Positions 21,460 through 32,947 are shown, counted from the first letter of the stretch. The stretch is DNA of 64,000 nt from Xiphydria camelus (GCA_963678675.1 OY783198.1:17215684-17279683), one strand, 5' to 3'. Notes: a model not told the origin generated them from the sequence alone. Made by a program: numbers and translations.

Positions 21460-21859
21460 TTATAGCCATCTTAATGTTATTAGGTTAGAACAAAAATTTC
21501 CTCTAAATTATGAAAAATAAGCTAGAGTAGGAACTTACATTATGTAATAAAATCAAAATTGTCCCCCTCTCTGGCAGTTGCGTTGTGTGAAAATTGCTGG
21601 CACATTTGAATAGCGAATTTCTTAACAAAACTCTTAAGGATCAGTCAAATTCACAACCTTATCAGAGGTACCCGGCATTTACATATTTATGGTGGGAAAA
21701 AAGAGACGTGCGCATTTCGAATTCAGTTGGTAACAATATGAGGCGGAAAATGCAAACTTTATTTGGCAAATTGCATGTCATTGGCCTTATTTAAAACAAA
21801 GTAAAGTCGGAAATGGCTAAAACTGGTTCAGTGGCTAAAACCGGTGCCTCTATCCTATA

Positions 21860-22235
21860 CAGATTCCGAATTGAATTTAAAAATATAAATATTTTTCTTA
21901 CGAGAAAATCAAATTTTGGGACAGATGTAAGTCGATTTTCGACAAGCCCCTATTCAGTCAGTAATATTGCGAAAGAAATTTGGAAAACTCAAGAGTAATA
22001 TCCTTAAATTCTTGATTAAAATATATATTTCTTCAATAAAATAACGATTTTAAAAACGAAATCTGTATAACGTCATGTCGATCGAATCGGATTGATAAAC
22101 GTGGCCGTTACCACCGATAATGTAGACGATATCAAAGTATAAGTCGTTATCCCATTCGGGACTTCACAAAAATCTTCTAATCGTAGGTAAATTTTTATCG
22201 CATATCGGTAGGACTAATTTTGTACAAAAAATCGC
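21860..22235. other. No feature recognised
   Basis: AT-rich interval between the pogo-like element and the next palindrome; nothing supported. Confidence 0.4.
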
Positions 22236-22241
22236 GTTGTA

Positions 22242-22988
22242 TACAGGGTGTTTCATCTAACTTGAGCACCTCGAATATCACGACAGTCTTTGATGATATG
22301 AAAAATTATTGAGAGGAAAAATTGTTCGATGCAAAGGGGCAAATACTGTTATTAGAAAAGAATTATTTTCTAATTAGTTTTTTTCAAGATATCAAGGTCA
22401 TCGATATTATTTTAAATGGGTCGACATATTTTCATTACCACAGTCTTGTATCTTATAAGAGGACAAATTCTGCAGCTGTTAATATGATGACCTTCACTTG
22501 ACCTTGAACGAGAAGAATCACGAAATGCGTGCCATGAATTCCAATACTTGTTCGAAAACCGATCCTTATTTTCTCCTTCCTGACGGAACAAGATACCTCG
22601 AAGGTTTGTTTATAAGCATCAGAAACAATAACATTTCACACAATCCCAATGACATTGAAATTCATTCATTTATCGTCTTCGAACAAGTATTGGAATTCAT
22701 GGCACGCATTTCGTGATTCTTCGGTTCAGTCAAATGAAGGTCATCATATTAACAGTTGCTGAATTTGTCCTCTTATAAGCTACAAGACTGGTAATGAAAA
22801 TATGTCGACCATTTAAAATAATATCGATGACCTTGATATCTTGAAAAAACTAATTAGAAAATAATTCTTTTCTAATATAACAGTATTAGCCCCTTTGTAT
22901 CGAACAATTTTTCCTCTCAATACTTTTTCATTTCATCAAAGACTGCCGTGATATTTGAGGTGATCAAGTTAGGTGAAACACCCTGTAT
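22242..22988. repeat. TACAGGGTGTTTC palindromic MITE
   Basis: Ends TACAGGGTGTTTCATCTAACTT and AAGTTAGGTGAAACACCCTGTA, flanked by TA. Arms are inverted copies over most of 370 bp, meeting near 22600 around CCAATACTTGTTCGAA / TTCGAACAAGTATTGG. Non-coding. Confidence 0.85.
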
Positions 22989-23399
22989 ATGTGTACCTAC
23001 GACAATTCACGGAAAAATGCAATTCTCTAAATAAGAGTTCGAGTATAAAAATATAGTGCAAGAAAAGACAGGGGCACGGAATGACTAAAGTGAAATTTTC
23101 GTCCTCATTTAAGTATCGCCGAACGACGCAACTTTTCAGATAAAACCAAGACGGGAAGGCTCCACAGCGGGTATACATAGGTGCGTCGTAAAAAATGCAC
23201 AAAGCTTGCAAAAGATACAAAGTAGAGACGATTGCCTGCCCAGGTCTTTCTCCTAAACCGTCGTATTACCTCAATTGCTGGCAGCTTTCCGTACGTATAG
23301 AGTGTTCTGTTTTGAATAGGGTTTCGTCGAAAAGTGAATTTGTATAAAAAGATGTTTCCAGTCAAAATTATAGAGTTTCGAGTGAGACGCAAAATGTAT
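22989..23399. other. No gene recognised
   Basis: Two overlapping minus-strand frames (22969-23220, 23105-23392) carry no motif or splice context. Nothing else seen. Confidence 0.35.
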
Positions 23400-23640
23400 T
23401 ACTGTAGATTCGAGAAATTTGGATAAAATTATTTACCTCGTAATTTTTAATTTTTCATTTTTGACCTTATTTAAACTGGAAAACGATATTTTAAAATGCA
23501 GATACGTCATCGTCTTGTAAGAGTATCTCTCTCGGCTTTTCGATAACGTCACAATCTCGTAGAGAGAAACGCACGTATAACTTTGCGAATAATTATTTTC
23601 TCGGACAGTTTCTTTCTAGTGCGACATCACATAGATATAT
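23400..23640 (+). repeat. Dispersed ~220-bp repeat, copy 2
   Basis: Diverged direct copy of 14890-15118, aligned over its whole length in the same order. Confidence 0.6.
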
Positions 23641-24082
23641 GTATGGATTACAAATTGAATTAAAAATTAGAAATATTTTTTATGAATATACCGAATTGTT
23701 GCTTCTTTCGAATAATCGTTACAGTGATTATTTTCCGAAAAGGGAATTAGGTATTTTTCTAAATACAATCTTCAATTCATTAAAAAAAATTCAATAATAT
23801 ATTTATGTACCATTCTTAGAATCTATCGTTCGTGTGATATAAATTATTGCTGTGAAGAGTAAAATAAATGATGCCTTTTACTAGTCGTCTTTTTCTAAGA
23901 ATAGGGGGTAAATGGTATTTGTAATTTCTACGAAACGAGAACTGTTTACTATTTTTACCAGAAAATCGTTAATTTTCGTAGCAGACAATGATATGTGGTT
24001 ATTTCAATTAATATCGCACATCAGTGCATCGGAGTCGAATTGTTTAAAACATTTTCAGGCAAATTTTGTTGCTGTGAATAAA

Positions 24083-24554
24083 TACAGGGTGTTCATTTTA
24101 AAACTTACCACCCACGTTAGCTGCGTAAAGAGACATATTTCTGAAAATCGCCGAGACACGTCAACAAAATTATTGAGGGGGAACATTTTTTATAAAAATT
24201 CGACGCCCCCCCCCCCCTCAACCACCTGACTCCGGGGGCGGTAACCCCAATATTCTTAAATGGAACAGGGGGTCGAGTGATACCTCATTTTAAAGGGCTT
24301 TTAATTGTGTACATTTTGACGTCCTACTTTTCAAATTTGACGTTAAAATGAGGTATCACTCGACCCCCTGTTCCATTTAAGAATATTGGGGTTACCGCCC
24401 CCGGAGTCAGGTGGTTGAGGGGGGGGGGGGCGTCGAATTTTTATAAAAAATGTTCCCCCTCAATAATTTTGTTGACGTGTCTCGGCGATTTTCAGAAATA
24501 TGTCTCTTTACGCAGATAACGTGGGTGGTAAGTTTTAAAATGAACACCCTGTAT
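24083..24554. repeat. Near-perfect palindromic MITE TACAGGGTGTTCATTTT
   Basis: The two ~200-bp arms are almost identical, including GGGGGCGGTAACCCC, the C/G homopolymer (24207-24218; 24420-24431) and TCGCCGAGACACGTCAAC. The loop is ~70 bases around 24310. Near identity implies recent insertion or arm homogenisation. Flanked by TA. Confidence 0.9.
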
Positions 24555-24719
24555 GTAGTATTTGATGGATCACTGGCTCATAAAGCTTGATATGGAATAT
24601 TTTTTTCTAGGTACCCATTAATTAAATACCGCATTTGCTCAAATGCTATAAAAATAAGAAAAAATTTACATCGAAATATCTTTCTTACTATTATCATTTC
24701 GAGGCCCTCTCGGACTCCC

Positions 24720-24990
24720 TTGAATAAGATTTTTCTTATAGAAACACGTTTGTACCTCGCTTGAAACGCGACACCCCATAGGTGCATCAAACGTACGCAA
24801 ACTGCACTTCGGAGATACCGTATAACAGCACTGCCACGTCGATCCGTTATTTCGAATTTTATAGCGCGATTCGCAGCTTTCCGGGAGGCGGCGAGATCTG
24901 TCGCTTGATATAAAACATGCGCGTGTGAGCTCGGTGCACGAACACCCCCTGTCGACATCGAATTGGACACCGTTGAAGCAGACGCAGTCA
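24720..24990 (-). CDS. Possible short coding exon, unrecognised
   Basis: A minus-strand frame here starts MTASASTVSNSMSTGGVRAP and continues through ATDLAASRKAANRAIKFEIT. The region is less AT-rich than its neighbours and a second minus frame also stays open, which weakens the case. No domain is recognised and no splice sites are convincingly placed. Could be a decayed host or element exon; function unknown. Confidence 0.2.
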
Positions 24991-25369
24991 TAACTTTTAT
25001 TACAAAAGAAAGCAAATATACAAAATCGATAGAACGACAAAAGTCGAGTCCGACTAGAAATGAAAACTAGAAGAATGTACTGTAGTTGAGAATTAGTGCT
25101 GTATTCTCATTGACTTATTTGGAGTATACGCATTTATTGGTGAACAATGCGCATAGATTATTAGCAAGATTTCTTGTTAATTCTAACTATAAATATTAGG
25201 AGGTTGTACTGAAAGCCGCTGTTCTCCTGTAAATGTCTCTAACTACTTATGTCGTGCGCAGCGACTAATACTTCTTGTATCACTCTAAATCATGGACATT
25301 TCTCATTAAGATTCAGTCATTAAACTATCGTTTTTAGTTAATATAAGTGTATGTCTATAACCTGAAAAA

Positions 25370-25590
25370 ATGGAACGCGACAAGTTGTTTTTTCGATGTG
25401 TACTACTACACTACTCAGATATTGTAAAAAAGTGTTGTTGCAGCTCATCAATCTTGTGCAAACTTATGCTGAATCCGCTCCATCAGAAACAGTATGTAGA
25501 GACTGGTTTCGTCGCTTCAAAAGTGGAAACTGTGATGTTCACGACAAACAATGGCCAGGTCAAACAAAGAAGTTCGAAGATGAATAACTG
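25370..25590 (+). pseudogene. Mariner transposase N-terminus (frameshifted)
   Basis: Starts MERDKLFFRCVLLHYSD and, after a frameshift near 25430, continues KVLLQLINLVQTYAESAPSE then DWFRRFKSGNCDVHDKQWPG and KKFEDE, the helix-turn-helix and linker of mariner transposases. A TAA follows FEDE. Confidence 0.8.
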
Positions 25591-25736
25591 CCAATCTCTA
25601 TAGGGACCGTGCAAGGCGTTTAGGTCGCCATCTAAAAGCTGTTGTGCAACATAATGTGGAGGAATTTAATGAGCGCATAAAGAGCAATTACAATGAAATT
25701 CCATTTTATTAATTAAAATTAAATACTTTTTGTAAA

Positions 25737-25905
25737 ATGCCATCCTCGAAAAGAACCTGTCCCGTTAAAGGTTGCTCAAAAATACACCATATCGTGTACA
25801 AAATATTAATCCACCAATAAAATTCTATTCGTTTCCTACAAGTAGTGTTCACTTGCCATGGAAGAATCACAAACGCGTATAAAGTGGATTAATACAATTA
25901 AAAAT
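25737..25905 (+). pseudogene. THAP zinc-finger domain remnant
   Basis: Frame 1 gives MPSSKRTCPVKGCS (the C-x4-C start of a THAP finger); after a frame slip the sequence reads IKFYSFPTSSVHLPWKNHKR then KWINTIKN, the FYxFP and W...I blocks of THAP domains. THAP fingers are the DNA-binding modules of P-type and related transposases. Frame slips and loss of the rest make it a relic. Confidence 0.6.
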
Positions 25906-25937
25906 TGCATTAATCCACTGCTACAGTATTCTGATAA

Positions 25938-27485
25938 TATACAGGGTGGACCAGGTTAAACGTCATTTTTTCTTTGATATGTGATAGAACAACAACAAAA
26001 AAGTAGACTTTCATAAGAAAATTTTTTTCAAAAATGTTTCCTAACAAAGATATAGGGTGTCAAAGTTTCGAAAAAAAAATGGTTTTCTCATCATAACTTC
26101 TAAACTACTTGATCGATTTCCATGAAATTTCGCACACAGGCTAATGTAGAACAGTTCTAAGCAATAATTAAAAAATTTTTAAAAATTCTCCAGTGGCGTA
26201 GATACTAGGGGCCAGTACCCCCCTTTCCCCCTCCCAATCTTCGGCGCCACTTAATTTATATTGTTGCGAGCGGGCCAAAGCTAGGTTGAACTCCATTAAC
26301 TGTGATATGTGATAGAGCAACAAAAAAAATAGATTCTCATGAGAAAATTTTTTTCAAAAATGTTTCCTAAAAAAGATATAGGGTGTCAAAGTTTCGAAAA
26401 AAAAAATGGTTTTCTCATCATAACTTCTAAACTACTTAATCGATTTCCATGAAATTTCGCACACAGGCTCATGTCGTACAGCTCTAAGTAATAATTAAAT
26501 AATTTTAAAAAATTCTCCAGTGGCGTAGATACTGGGGGCCGGTACCCCCCTTTCCCTCTTCCCAATCTTCGGCGCTACTGGATATTTTGCAAAGAAAATT
26601 TAATTATTGGATTCCCTGTTTAATTTAAAGAAAAAAATCACCGTGGCAAATTTTTGATTTGTTACTTCGTTTTTGAGATTTTTTTCTTTAAATTAAACGG
26701 GGAATCCAATAATTAAATTTTCTTTGCAAAATATCCAGTGGCGCCGAAGAATGGGAAGGGGGAAAGGGGGGTACCAGCCCCCAGTATCTAGTACGTCACT
26801 GGAGAATTTTTTTAAATTATTTAATTATTACTTAGAGCTGTACGACATTAGCCTGTGTGCGAAATTTCATGGAAATCGATCCAGTGGCTTAGAAGTTATG
26901 ATGAGAAAATCATTTTTTTTTCGAAACTTTGACACCCTATATCTTTGTTAGGAAACATTTTTGAAAAAAATTTACTCATGAGAATCTATTTTTTTTTGTT
27001 GCTCTATCACATATCACAATTAATGGAATTCAACCTAGCTTTGGCCTGCTCGCAACCCTATAAATTAAAATAAATATCTCAAAAACGAAGCCATAAATCA
27101 AAAATTTGCAAGGGTGATTTTTTTTCTCTAAATTAAACGGGGAATCCAATAATTAAATTTTCTTTGCAAAATATCCAGTGGCGCCGAAGATTGGGAGGGG
27201 GAAATGGGGGTACCGGCCCCTAGTATCTACGCCACTGGAAAATTTTTAAAAATTATTTAATTATTGATTAGAGCTGTTCTACATTAGCCTGTGTGCGAAA
27301 CTTAATGGAAATCGATCAAGTAGTTTAGAAGTTATGATGAGAAAACCATTTTTTTCGAAACTTTGACACCCTGTATCTTTGTTAGGAAGCATTTTTGAAA
27401 AAAATTTTCTTATGAAAGTCTACTTTTTTAAAATTGTTCTATCACATATAAAAAAAAAGACGTTTAACCTGGTCCACCCTGTATA
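25938..27485. repeat. Large palindrome TACAGGGTGGACCAGGTTAAACGTC with nested repeats
   Basis: Outer ends TACAGGGTGGACCAGGTTAA / TTAACCTGGTCCACCCTGTA. Each arm contains two tandem copies of a block with AGATATAGGGTGTCAAAGTT, ACTTCTAAACTACTT and CCAGTGGCGTAGATAC. No gene. Confidence 0.85.
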
Positions 27486-27494
27486 GGCGTATAT

Positions 27495-28010
27495 AAGTAA
27501 GAGCGTGTACGGCGTTATTCATAAAAAATTTAGTCAACAATGTTTCTTTCCACATAGATACGTTTGATATGTTCTAAGACAATGCGCAATTATGTTCATA
27601 ATGAGTCCAATCGCCACCAGCATCGATAATCGCTTGGCATCTCCGAGACATACTATCCACCAAATTTTCGGCATATTCGCGGGGAAGTGTCTTCCAAATG
27701 CGTCGAATTTCTCGAGATAGCTGCTTCAGAGTGAATTCACAGTGAAGACACATTTTCCTCTAAGCTTCTGCTTGATGTATCTATCCCTAGTAATTCGACG
27801 CATTTAGAAGGCACTTCCCCGCGAATACGCCGAAAATTTGGTGGATAGTATGCCTCGGAGATGCCAAGTGATTATTGATGCTGGTGGTGATTGGACTCAT
27901 TATTAATATAATTGCGCATTGCTTTGAAACATGACAAATCTATGTATGTAGAAAAAAACATTTTTGAATAAATTTTTTATGAATAACGCCGTACATGCTC
28001 TTACTTGACT
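27495..28010. repeat. Inverted pair of Tc1-like 3' ends
   Basis: GTAAGAGCGTGTACGGCGTTATTCA on the left is mirrored near 27985-28010. The left arm, minus strand, encodes SREIRRIWKTLPREYAENL and SMSRRCQAIIDAGGDWTHY, the C-terminus of a Tc1-like transposase; the right arm repeats it on the plus strand (EYAENLVDSMPRRCQ). The catalytic core is absent from both. Confidence 0.75.
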
Positions 28011-28346
28011 TACTGTTTTTGCCACAATTTTTACATCATAAGTATTTGATACACTGGTTTGAGCTACAACTTTACAGGTTATAACGATCTCTTTATTTCC
28101 GGTGTTATCTGTCTCTATTACATTACATGACCTGATTCAAATAATTTTCGCCCCTTTAACATCATTTTGACCTCGTATGAGATTGTTTTGGATTGGCCGA
28201 AAACCATACTTAATAATTTTTATCATTTTTATAAATTATCTATTAGCATTACCCTGTAAATTTACTACCAAGTAGTATCTATGTCATTCGTGTGGTCGCG
28301 CGCACATCGGCAACAACACTGCTATCTATAGCTCGTGCACAGTCCC

Positions 28347-29175
28347 TATTGGAAGAAAGCCCTACTCAAACGCTCTGAGAATTGGCTCAACAGCTTGAAG
28401 TCGATACGAATCTACAATTTCACGACGTCAACATACCATGGGAAAGATTGAAAAAGAAGAAAAGTGGCTGCCACGTGAATTGACCGAAAATGTCATTGCT
28501 AACTGTCTGAACATCTCGATTTCTTTGCTCGCAAAGCATAAATAGAAAAGTTTTATGGCATATCGTAACCGGTGATGAGAAATGGATCTATTCCTATAAC
28601 CCGAAACGCAAAACATCATGGGTTGATCCTGGCCAACTACCAACGTCTATACCAAAACGAAACATCCACGGTCGCAAAACAATGGTTTCAATTTGGTGGG
28701 ATATGGAAGGTGTCGTTTATTATGAGCTGTTGGAACAGAATGAAACAATTACTGTCGAATGTTATCAACAACAGTTGGAGCGTTTACATGATAATTTGAT
28801 GAAAAACGACCATCAATTGCATGAAATCACTGAAAAGTGATTCTTCTTCACGGCAACGCTCGGCCTCATGTTACTTGAGCCGTGAAAGAAACATTGATGG
28901 AGTTTGAATGGGAAGTTCTCCGGCACTCAGCGAATACGCTGAGAGAATACTCCAAATCTGACTCCGAGTGATTATCATTTATTTAGATCGATGCAACACG
29001 ACTTGGAAAATAGACACTTCCATAATTACCAAGAAGTCAAAAATTGGTTTGCTGAGTGGTTTAGATCAAAAAGTAGACAATTCTTTCATCGCGCAATTTA
29101 ACTTCTGCCAGAAAAGTGGAAACAAGTTATAGCTTCCGAAGGCAAATACTTCGATTGGGGTATTCACACATTTTA
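28347..29175 (+). pseudogene. Mariner transposase catalytic part (several frameshifts)
   Basis: Motifs in order: LEESPTQTLRELAQQLEV (split over frames), HIVTGDEKWIYSYNPKRKTS with the first catalytic Asp, WVDPGQLPTS, RKTMVSIWWDMEGVVYYELL, HGNARPHVT, SDYHLFRSMQHDL-type ending. The second catalytic position is Gly (HGN) where active mariners have HDN. Stops at 28838 and near 28875, and a further break near 28950, disable it. Confidence 0.8.
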
Positions 29176-29239
29176 TTACAACATAATGTTTTAAAAACAT
29201 GAAAAAAATAGCGACTTTCAACGCAACCCCTAATTATTT

Positions 29240-29990
29240 GCTAGAATGACTACTGCTTGGTTTCGTCAAACAATTTTTAATCGCCATAACCAAATTATTT
29301 AATTCAAGTAACTAAACCAGCGTTCCCCCGCCCGTAACTGCTAGTTTAGTCAAATCTACTATTTCTTTCTCTGTATATATTTAAGAGTCTAGTCTGAGTT
29401 TGATTCATTAGGGAAGCCGCGATGTTTCTTACTAGAATTTGGATCCATTCTCATTTTCAGATAAAGAATACTTCGCTGATGAATCGTGGGTTTTCCGATA
29501 ATGGAAACCTTCAAATTGTTACTCCTTAGTTTTGTTAATAAGCATTTCTTTAATTGAAACATAGCTTCACGAAAAGTCCCTAGCATTCCCCGGAAAGAAT
29601 AAATCTTTAATTACTGGACTACAATAGTTTACCGTGAAAAACGGAGACCACGTGTAACATTGAAGGGAACTCGATATAACCATCAGTGAGACCCTTTTTA
29701 TTTGGAAACTAGCTGTACCTTGCCACGCGTTGCAGTCTGGTTAAATGGAAAAAAAAGAAAAGAGAAAGCGTACATTTCTAATATGCTTAATTTTGCAATG
29801 CTTGTGGGTATACAATATTTTTTGTTGTTCCATTGTCTGTGCAGACTGCAACGTTGTGTCAAAATTTAAAAGCAATCGGTGAAGAACTTTCGGAGATTTA
29901 AGATTTCGGATAAACGATTATTTACATTTGTAAGGAATATTTGAACATAAGGTAATACTCGATATAACCGAATGATGAGTCGTTAAGCAA
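29240..29990. other. Repeat remnants without genes
   Basis: Includes GTGAGACCCTTTTTATTTGGAAA (29688), found again at 35829-35856, and GTGTCAAAATTTAAAAGCAATCGG (29856), found diverged at 34393-34420. These mark fragments of a dispersed repeat. No coding feature. Confidence 0.45.
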
Positions 29991-30231
29991 TCCTCGATAG
30001 AACTTTTGGATCACAATCTGATGTGTACGACGGTTCAAGACCGAATGCCCCTTTCCTCGTTTGCCTGGAGGAGCATAAGTCCTCCTTTCTCCTTTTTCCT
30101 GGGCCTCTTGGTATGCCCAGTCCCCTTGGCGTCATCATTGGGGGAAACTGTCCCGGCTTTGACCTGGCTTCATGAGTCACCCCTGCTTGACGCGTCCCTG
30201 ACTTGATGTGCTTCGAAATGCTCTCTTTCAC
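29983..30231 (-). other. GC-richer segment with short open frames, unassigned
   Basis: Both strands stay open for 66-82 codons, with basic minus-strand sequence (KSGTRQAGVTHEARSKPGQF, GKRRKEDLCSSRQ). It could be a nucleocapsid-like relic of the neighbouring gypsy fragment, but no zinc knuckle is visible. Not called as a gene. Confidence 0.2.
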
Positions 30232-30265
30232 ATTTTTATTTATTTACCCCCTTAAGGGAGTAGGT

Positions 30266-30539
30266 ATACCGTATGTCCGTCTCTGTACTGGCCAGTTTGA
30301 AAGTTACCTTCGGATAGGCTTGGTCGGTACTCGAGTCATTTAATACGGTAGAAGTCGAGTCGGCAGTTAGAGTTGATGTCAATTCGGAAGATCGAGGCGT
30401 CTAACTTCGAAATTGTGAATTTGTGAATAATGGAAATTACGAAAATAATTATAATTACGGTATAAATGTCTCGATTACCGACCAAGCCTATCCGAAGGTA
30501 ACTTTCAAACTGGCCAGTACAGAGACGGACATACGGTAT
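30266..30539. repeat. MITE with ~65-bp perfect inverted ends (ATACCGTATGTCC)
   Basis: ATACCGTATGTCCGTCTCTG through CTTCGGATAGGCTTGGTCGGT is exactly mirrored at 30477-30539. AT-rich core, no coding content. Confidence 0.88.
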
Positions 30540-30621
30540 GAATGAGGAGTGGTCGAGTGTAGGAGGTAAAAACTAACGGGCTAAGACACTCGTTCTCCAC
30601 GCTTCGTTCGCGATAGGTATA

Positions 30622-30704
30622 TTTCAAGACTCTATACAACGCTGCCGATCTTGATAACTGTTATCGCGGGGTAGAGCGCTGCTTGCGACTGCCTCGATAA
30701 AGCT
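30622..30704. repeat. Repeat shared with 33138-33220 (possible LTR piece)
   Basis: GCTGCCGATCTTGATAACTG through GCGACTGCCTCGATAAAGCT occurs here and at 33153-33220 in the same orientation, bracketing the gypsy-derived segment. Direct copies around pol sequence suggest long-terminal-repeat remnants; boundaries are not defined. Confidence 0.45.
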
Positions 30705-31260
30705 CTCCGATCTAACTGCCTCTCGTACGCCGTTCTCCTTGTGACGTACTCTCGGGTAGCGGGGGCGAAACGGGACTTCTGGAATACCCGGAACGGTCCC
30801 CAGCTGTCGGACACTCCAACCCCGCTGATATCACCGTGCGCCTTCCTGGCCATGCGCATTAGCAGGTAGCAAGGATGAGAGGGAATTCCCGGAAGGTACA
30901 AGGCATTCTGGCTTTCCGAAAGCATTGACTCATCCTGCATCTTCCTGCCTGAAGCCGTTGCTACGTGCTCTTGGGCCGTACACCGTATTCTTCCATCTTC
31001 ATTCGGCCTTTTCTGACCCATTGGCGACCTCGACAACCTTTAAATATCGTCACCTCTATTGCCTGAAACTAATTGTAAGTCAAATAACATGAACTAAACG
31101 ACTGCTCTCGTACAGATTCAAGTATCAAATGGATCAGAGAGCTTTCCTGTCGGTTCTATTCCAGGGTACTATCATTCGCCTGTGGCTACTATCGTTTGGC
31201 AAATGAGACTACTATCATTCGTCTCAGAGTTACCATCATTCACTCTTTCCCGTCGACTAC
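30705..31260. other. Unassigned GC-richer stretch, possibly gypsy-derived
   Basis: A 134-codon minus frame (30632-31036) has no recognisable domain. 31180-31290 carries four or more copies of CTACTATCATTCGTC-like units. Probably part of the retroelement's untranslated or gag region. Confidence 0.25.
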
Positions 31261-31319
31261 TATCATTCGTCTTCGAGTTTTTCCAACTGGGTCCAACTGT
31301 TGGTCCAAGTCTACGTCAA

Positions 31320-31795
31320 AATCGAAGCCCATGTATGCCCTGACCAGAGGAATACACCAGAGATTCCGACTCGGCAAATAGTCCCGCTTACGCTGAAACC
31401 TAAGCCCATGTAGTCCCTGACTAGGGGAATACACCATAGATTTCGACTCGGCAAATAGTCCCGCCTACGCCGAAACCTAAGCCAATGTAGACCCTCTGAC
31501 CAGGGGAATACACCATAGATTTCGACTCGGCAAACAGTCCCGCCTACGCCGAAACCTAAGCCCTTGTAGACTCTGACCAGGGAAATACACCATAGATTTC
31601 GACTTGGCAATTGATCCAGCCTACGCCGAAACCTAAACCCATGTAGACCCTGTCCAGGGAAATACACCATAGATTTCGACTTGGCAGTTGATCCAGCCTA
31701 CGCCGAAACCTAAGCCCATGTAGACCCTGACTAGGGGAATACACTATAGATTTCAACTTGGCAATTGGTCCAGCCTACGCCACGAGTTAAGCCCA
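31320..31795. repeat. 77-bp tandem satellite, about six units
   Basis: ACACCATAGATTTCGACTCG-type landmarks recur at 31354, 31431, 31510, 31587, 31664 and 31741 (spacings 77, 79, 77, 77, 77). Units also hold GCCTACGCCGAAACCTAAGC and ATGTAGACCCTGACCAGGG. The repetitive minus-strand frame across it (NLWCIPLVR-type repeats) is a by-product. Confidence 0.9.
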
Positions 31796-31859
31796 CGTTT
31801 TCAGCGACCAACAGAAAACGCTGAAACTCGTGACTCGGCCTAGTTACTTATAATTCAGC

Positions 31860-32947
31860 TTGGAGTACCAAGTTTGTTCATATAAGCATTTAATCCTCTT
31901 CACCTGCCAATCAGCAGTATTGGAGATGACCTATGGCTTCAGCTGGTCAGCGGCTATTACCGATTGTTGCCCAGGCATCCTCTTCATGTCTACGAGATCC
32001 TCGACCTCGCATCTGCCTCTAAGCAAGACCGCCTCGACCCTAATGAGTCCCTTGGCTTGGATCAAGTTTTCGACTTTTTCCAGTCGCCGGCGGTGGTGAT
32101 GATGACTAACTTTTCCAGTACAGTGCGATTTACTCTCTCACACTGGCCATTTGCCCTTGGTGTTGCTACGGCATTCGGGTTGTGCTTTATTCCAAATTCC
32201 ATACAAAACAACTGAAACCTCTGTAAAGTGAACCCTGCTCCCTTATCGGTTATGATGCGGATAGGTACTCCAAACAACGCAGATACTGCTTGCAAGGATT
32301 TTATAATGTATTCGGTCTTGGTATTTTGTACCGCTTCATATACAGGGTGTTCGGAAAAAACACCGACACAGAAATAGGGGTGATAGGTTACGTCATTACA
32401 AGTATTTTGATATAAGGGACCTATACCCGCAAGCGCCCCCTTCTGGAGATATCAACTTTTCAAGTTTATAACGACCGAGGTTGATCAAAGTAGAATAATA
32501 AGAAACGTATCAAGATGGTAACGAATATTTAATTTTACGAGATACAAAAACAATGTACTACAGCAAATGCTCAAAATGACGGCCACCCATGTCCATGCAA
32601 AATCGGAAACGATTCTGGATAGATGTGCCACTGCGCAAATTGCTTGCGGAAAGGATAACCGCTTGGCTCAAGTCCTTGTACTTTTCGAAGATGATGCGGA
32701 TACAAGGAGTTTTCATTTGTTTTTCAATTGTACAGATAGACAAAAAACTCAATATTATTCTACTTTGATCAACCTCGGTCGTTATAAACTTGAAAAGTTG
32801 ATATCTCCAGAAGGGGGCGCTTGCGGGTATAGGTCCCTTATATCAAAATACTTGTAATGACGTAACCTATCACTCCTATTTCTGTGTCGGTGTTTTTTCC
32901 GAACACCCTGTATATACCGAACTTTGTGAATCCATCAACAATAGCAC
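31860..32947 (-). pseudogene. Ty3/gypsy integrase fragment, interrupted by a MITE
   Basis: Minus strand, reading from high to low coordinates: AIVDGFTKFG (32947-32917), insert (32341-32916), then YEAVQNTKTEYIIKSLQAVS, ALFGVPIRIITDKGAGFT and TPRANGQCERVNRTVLEKL (to about 32110), then EKVENLIQAKGLIRVEAVLL and DLVDMKRMPGQQ in another frame. These are the core and C-terminal side of a gypsy-type integrase: DGFTK with the first catalytic Asp, TDKG with the second, and the NGQ-ER-NRT block near the Glu. The frame breaks near 32100. No reverse transcriptase is seen; 32948 onward is another element. Confidence 0.75.
32341..32916. repeat. TACAGGGTGTTCGGAAAAAACACCG palindromic MITE in integrase
   Basis: Ends TACAGGGTGTTCGGAAAAAA / TTTTTTCCGAACACCCTGTA flanked by TA. 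Arms of ~160 bp (GATATCAACTTTTCAAGTTT...). The core minus strand retains GGRHFEHLL, a tail typical of mariner-related transposases, suggesting the parent family. Ignoring it makes the integrase reading continuous. Confidence 0.85.

Larger units (their letters stand above)
19990..21850. mobile_element. Pogo/Tc1-like element with GAGGCACCGGTTxTAGCCAC ends
   Basis: Inverted ends GAGGCACCGGTTATAGCCAC and GTGGCTAAAACCGGTGCCTC each abut TA (19988-19989, 21851-21852). A degenerate transposase C-terminus lies on the minus strand (21253-21459, continuing after the insert at about 20370-20437). A palindromic element (20438-21260) interrupts it. The subterminal motif TAGCCAC is repeated near the left end. 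Confidence 0.7.
25601..28348. mobile_element. THAP-type DNA element inserted in mariner
   Basis: Ends TAGGGACCGTGC and GCACAGTCCCTA are inverted with one mismatch. The interior begins with a degraded THAP-domain start (25737-25900) and is itself filled by a palindrome (25938-27485) and a Tc1 inverted pair (27495-28010). I could not identify a clean target duplication, so the exact superfamily (P or hAT-like) is open. Confidence 0.55.
25198..29236 (+). mobile_element. Mariner element split by a nested insertion
   Basis: Left end TTAGGAGGTTGTACTGAAAG and right end (reverse complement) TTAGGGGTTGCGTTGAAAG are inverted copies next to TA-rich targets. The transposase N-terminus lies at 25370-25587 and its catalytic part at 28347-29175, separated by a 2.75-kb insert (25601-28348). 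Total minus insert is about 1.3 kb, the usual mariner length. Confidence 0.8.

Noticed and set aside
29983..30231. Gag nucleocapsid gene
   Set aside because: No zinc knuckle and both strands are open; evidence too weak.
31311..31670. 119-codon repetitive minus-strand protein
   Set aside because: Its repeats equal the 77-bp DNA period with a phase that merely happens to stay open.
31354..31750. CRISPR-like array
   Set aside because: Whole 77-bp units repeat without unique spacers, and the context is insect-like.
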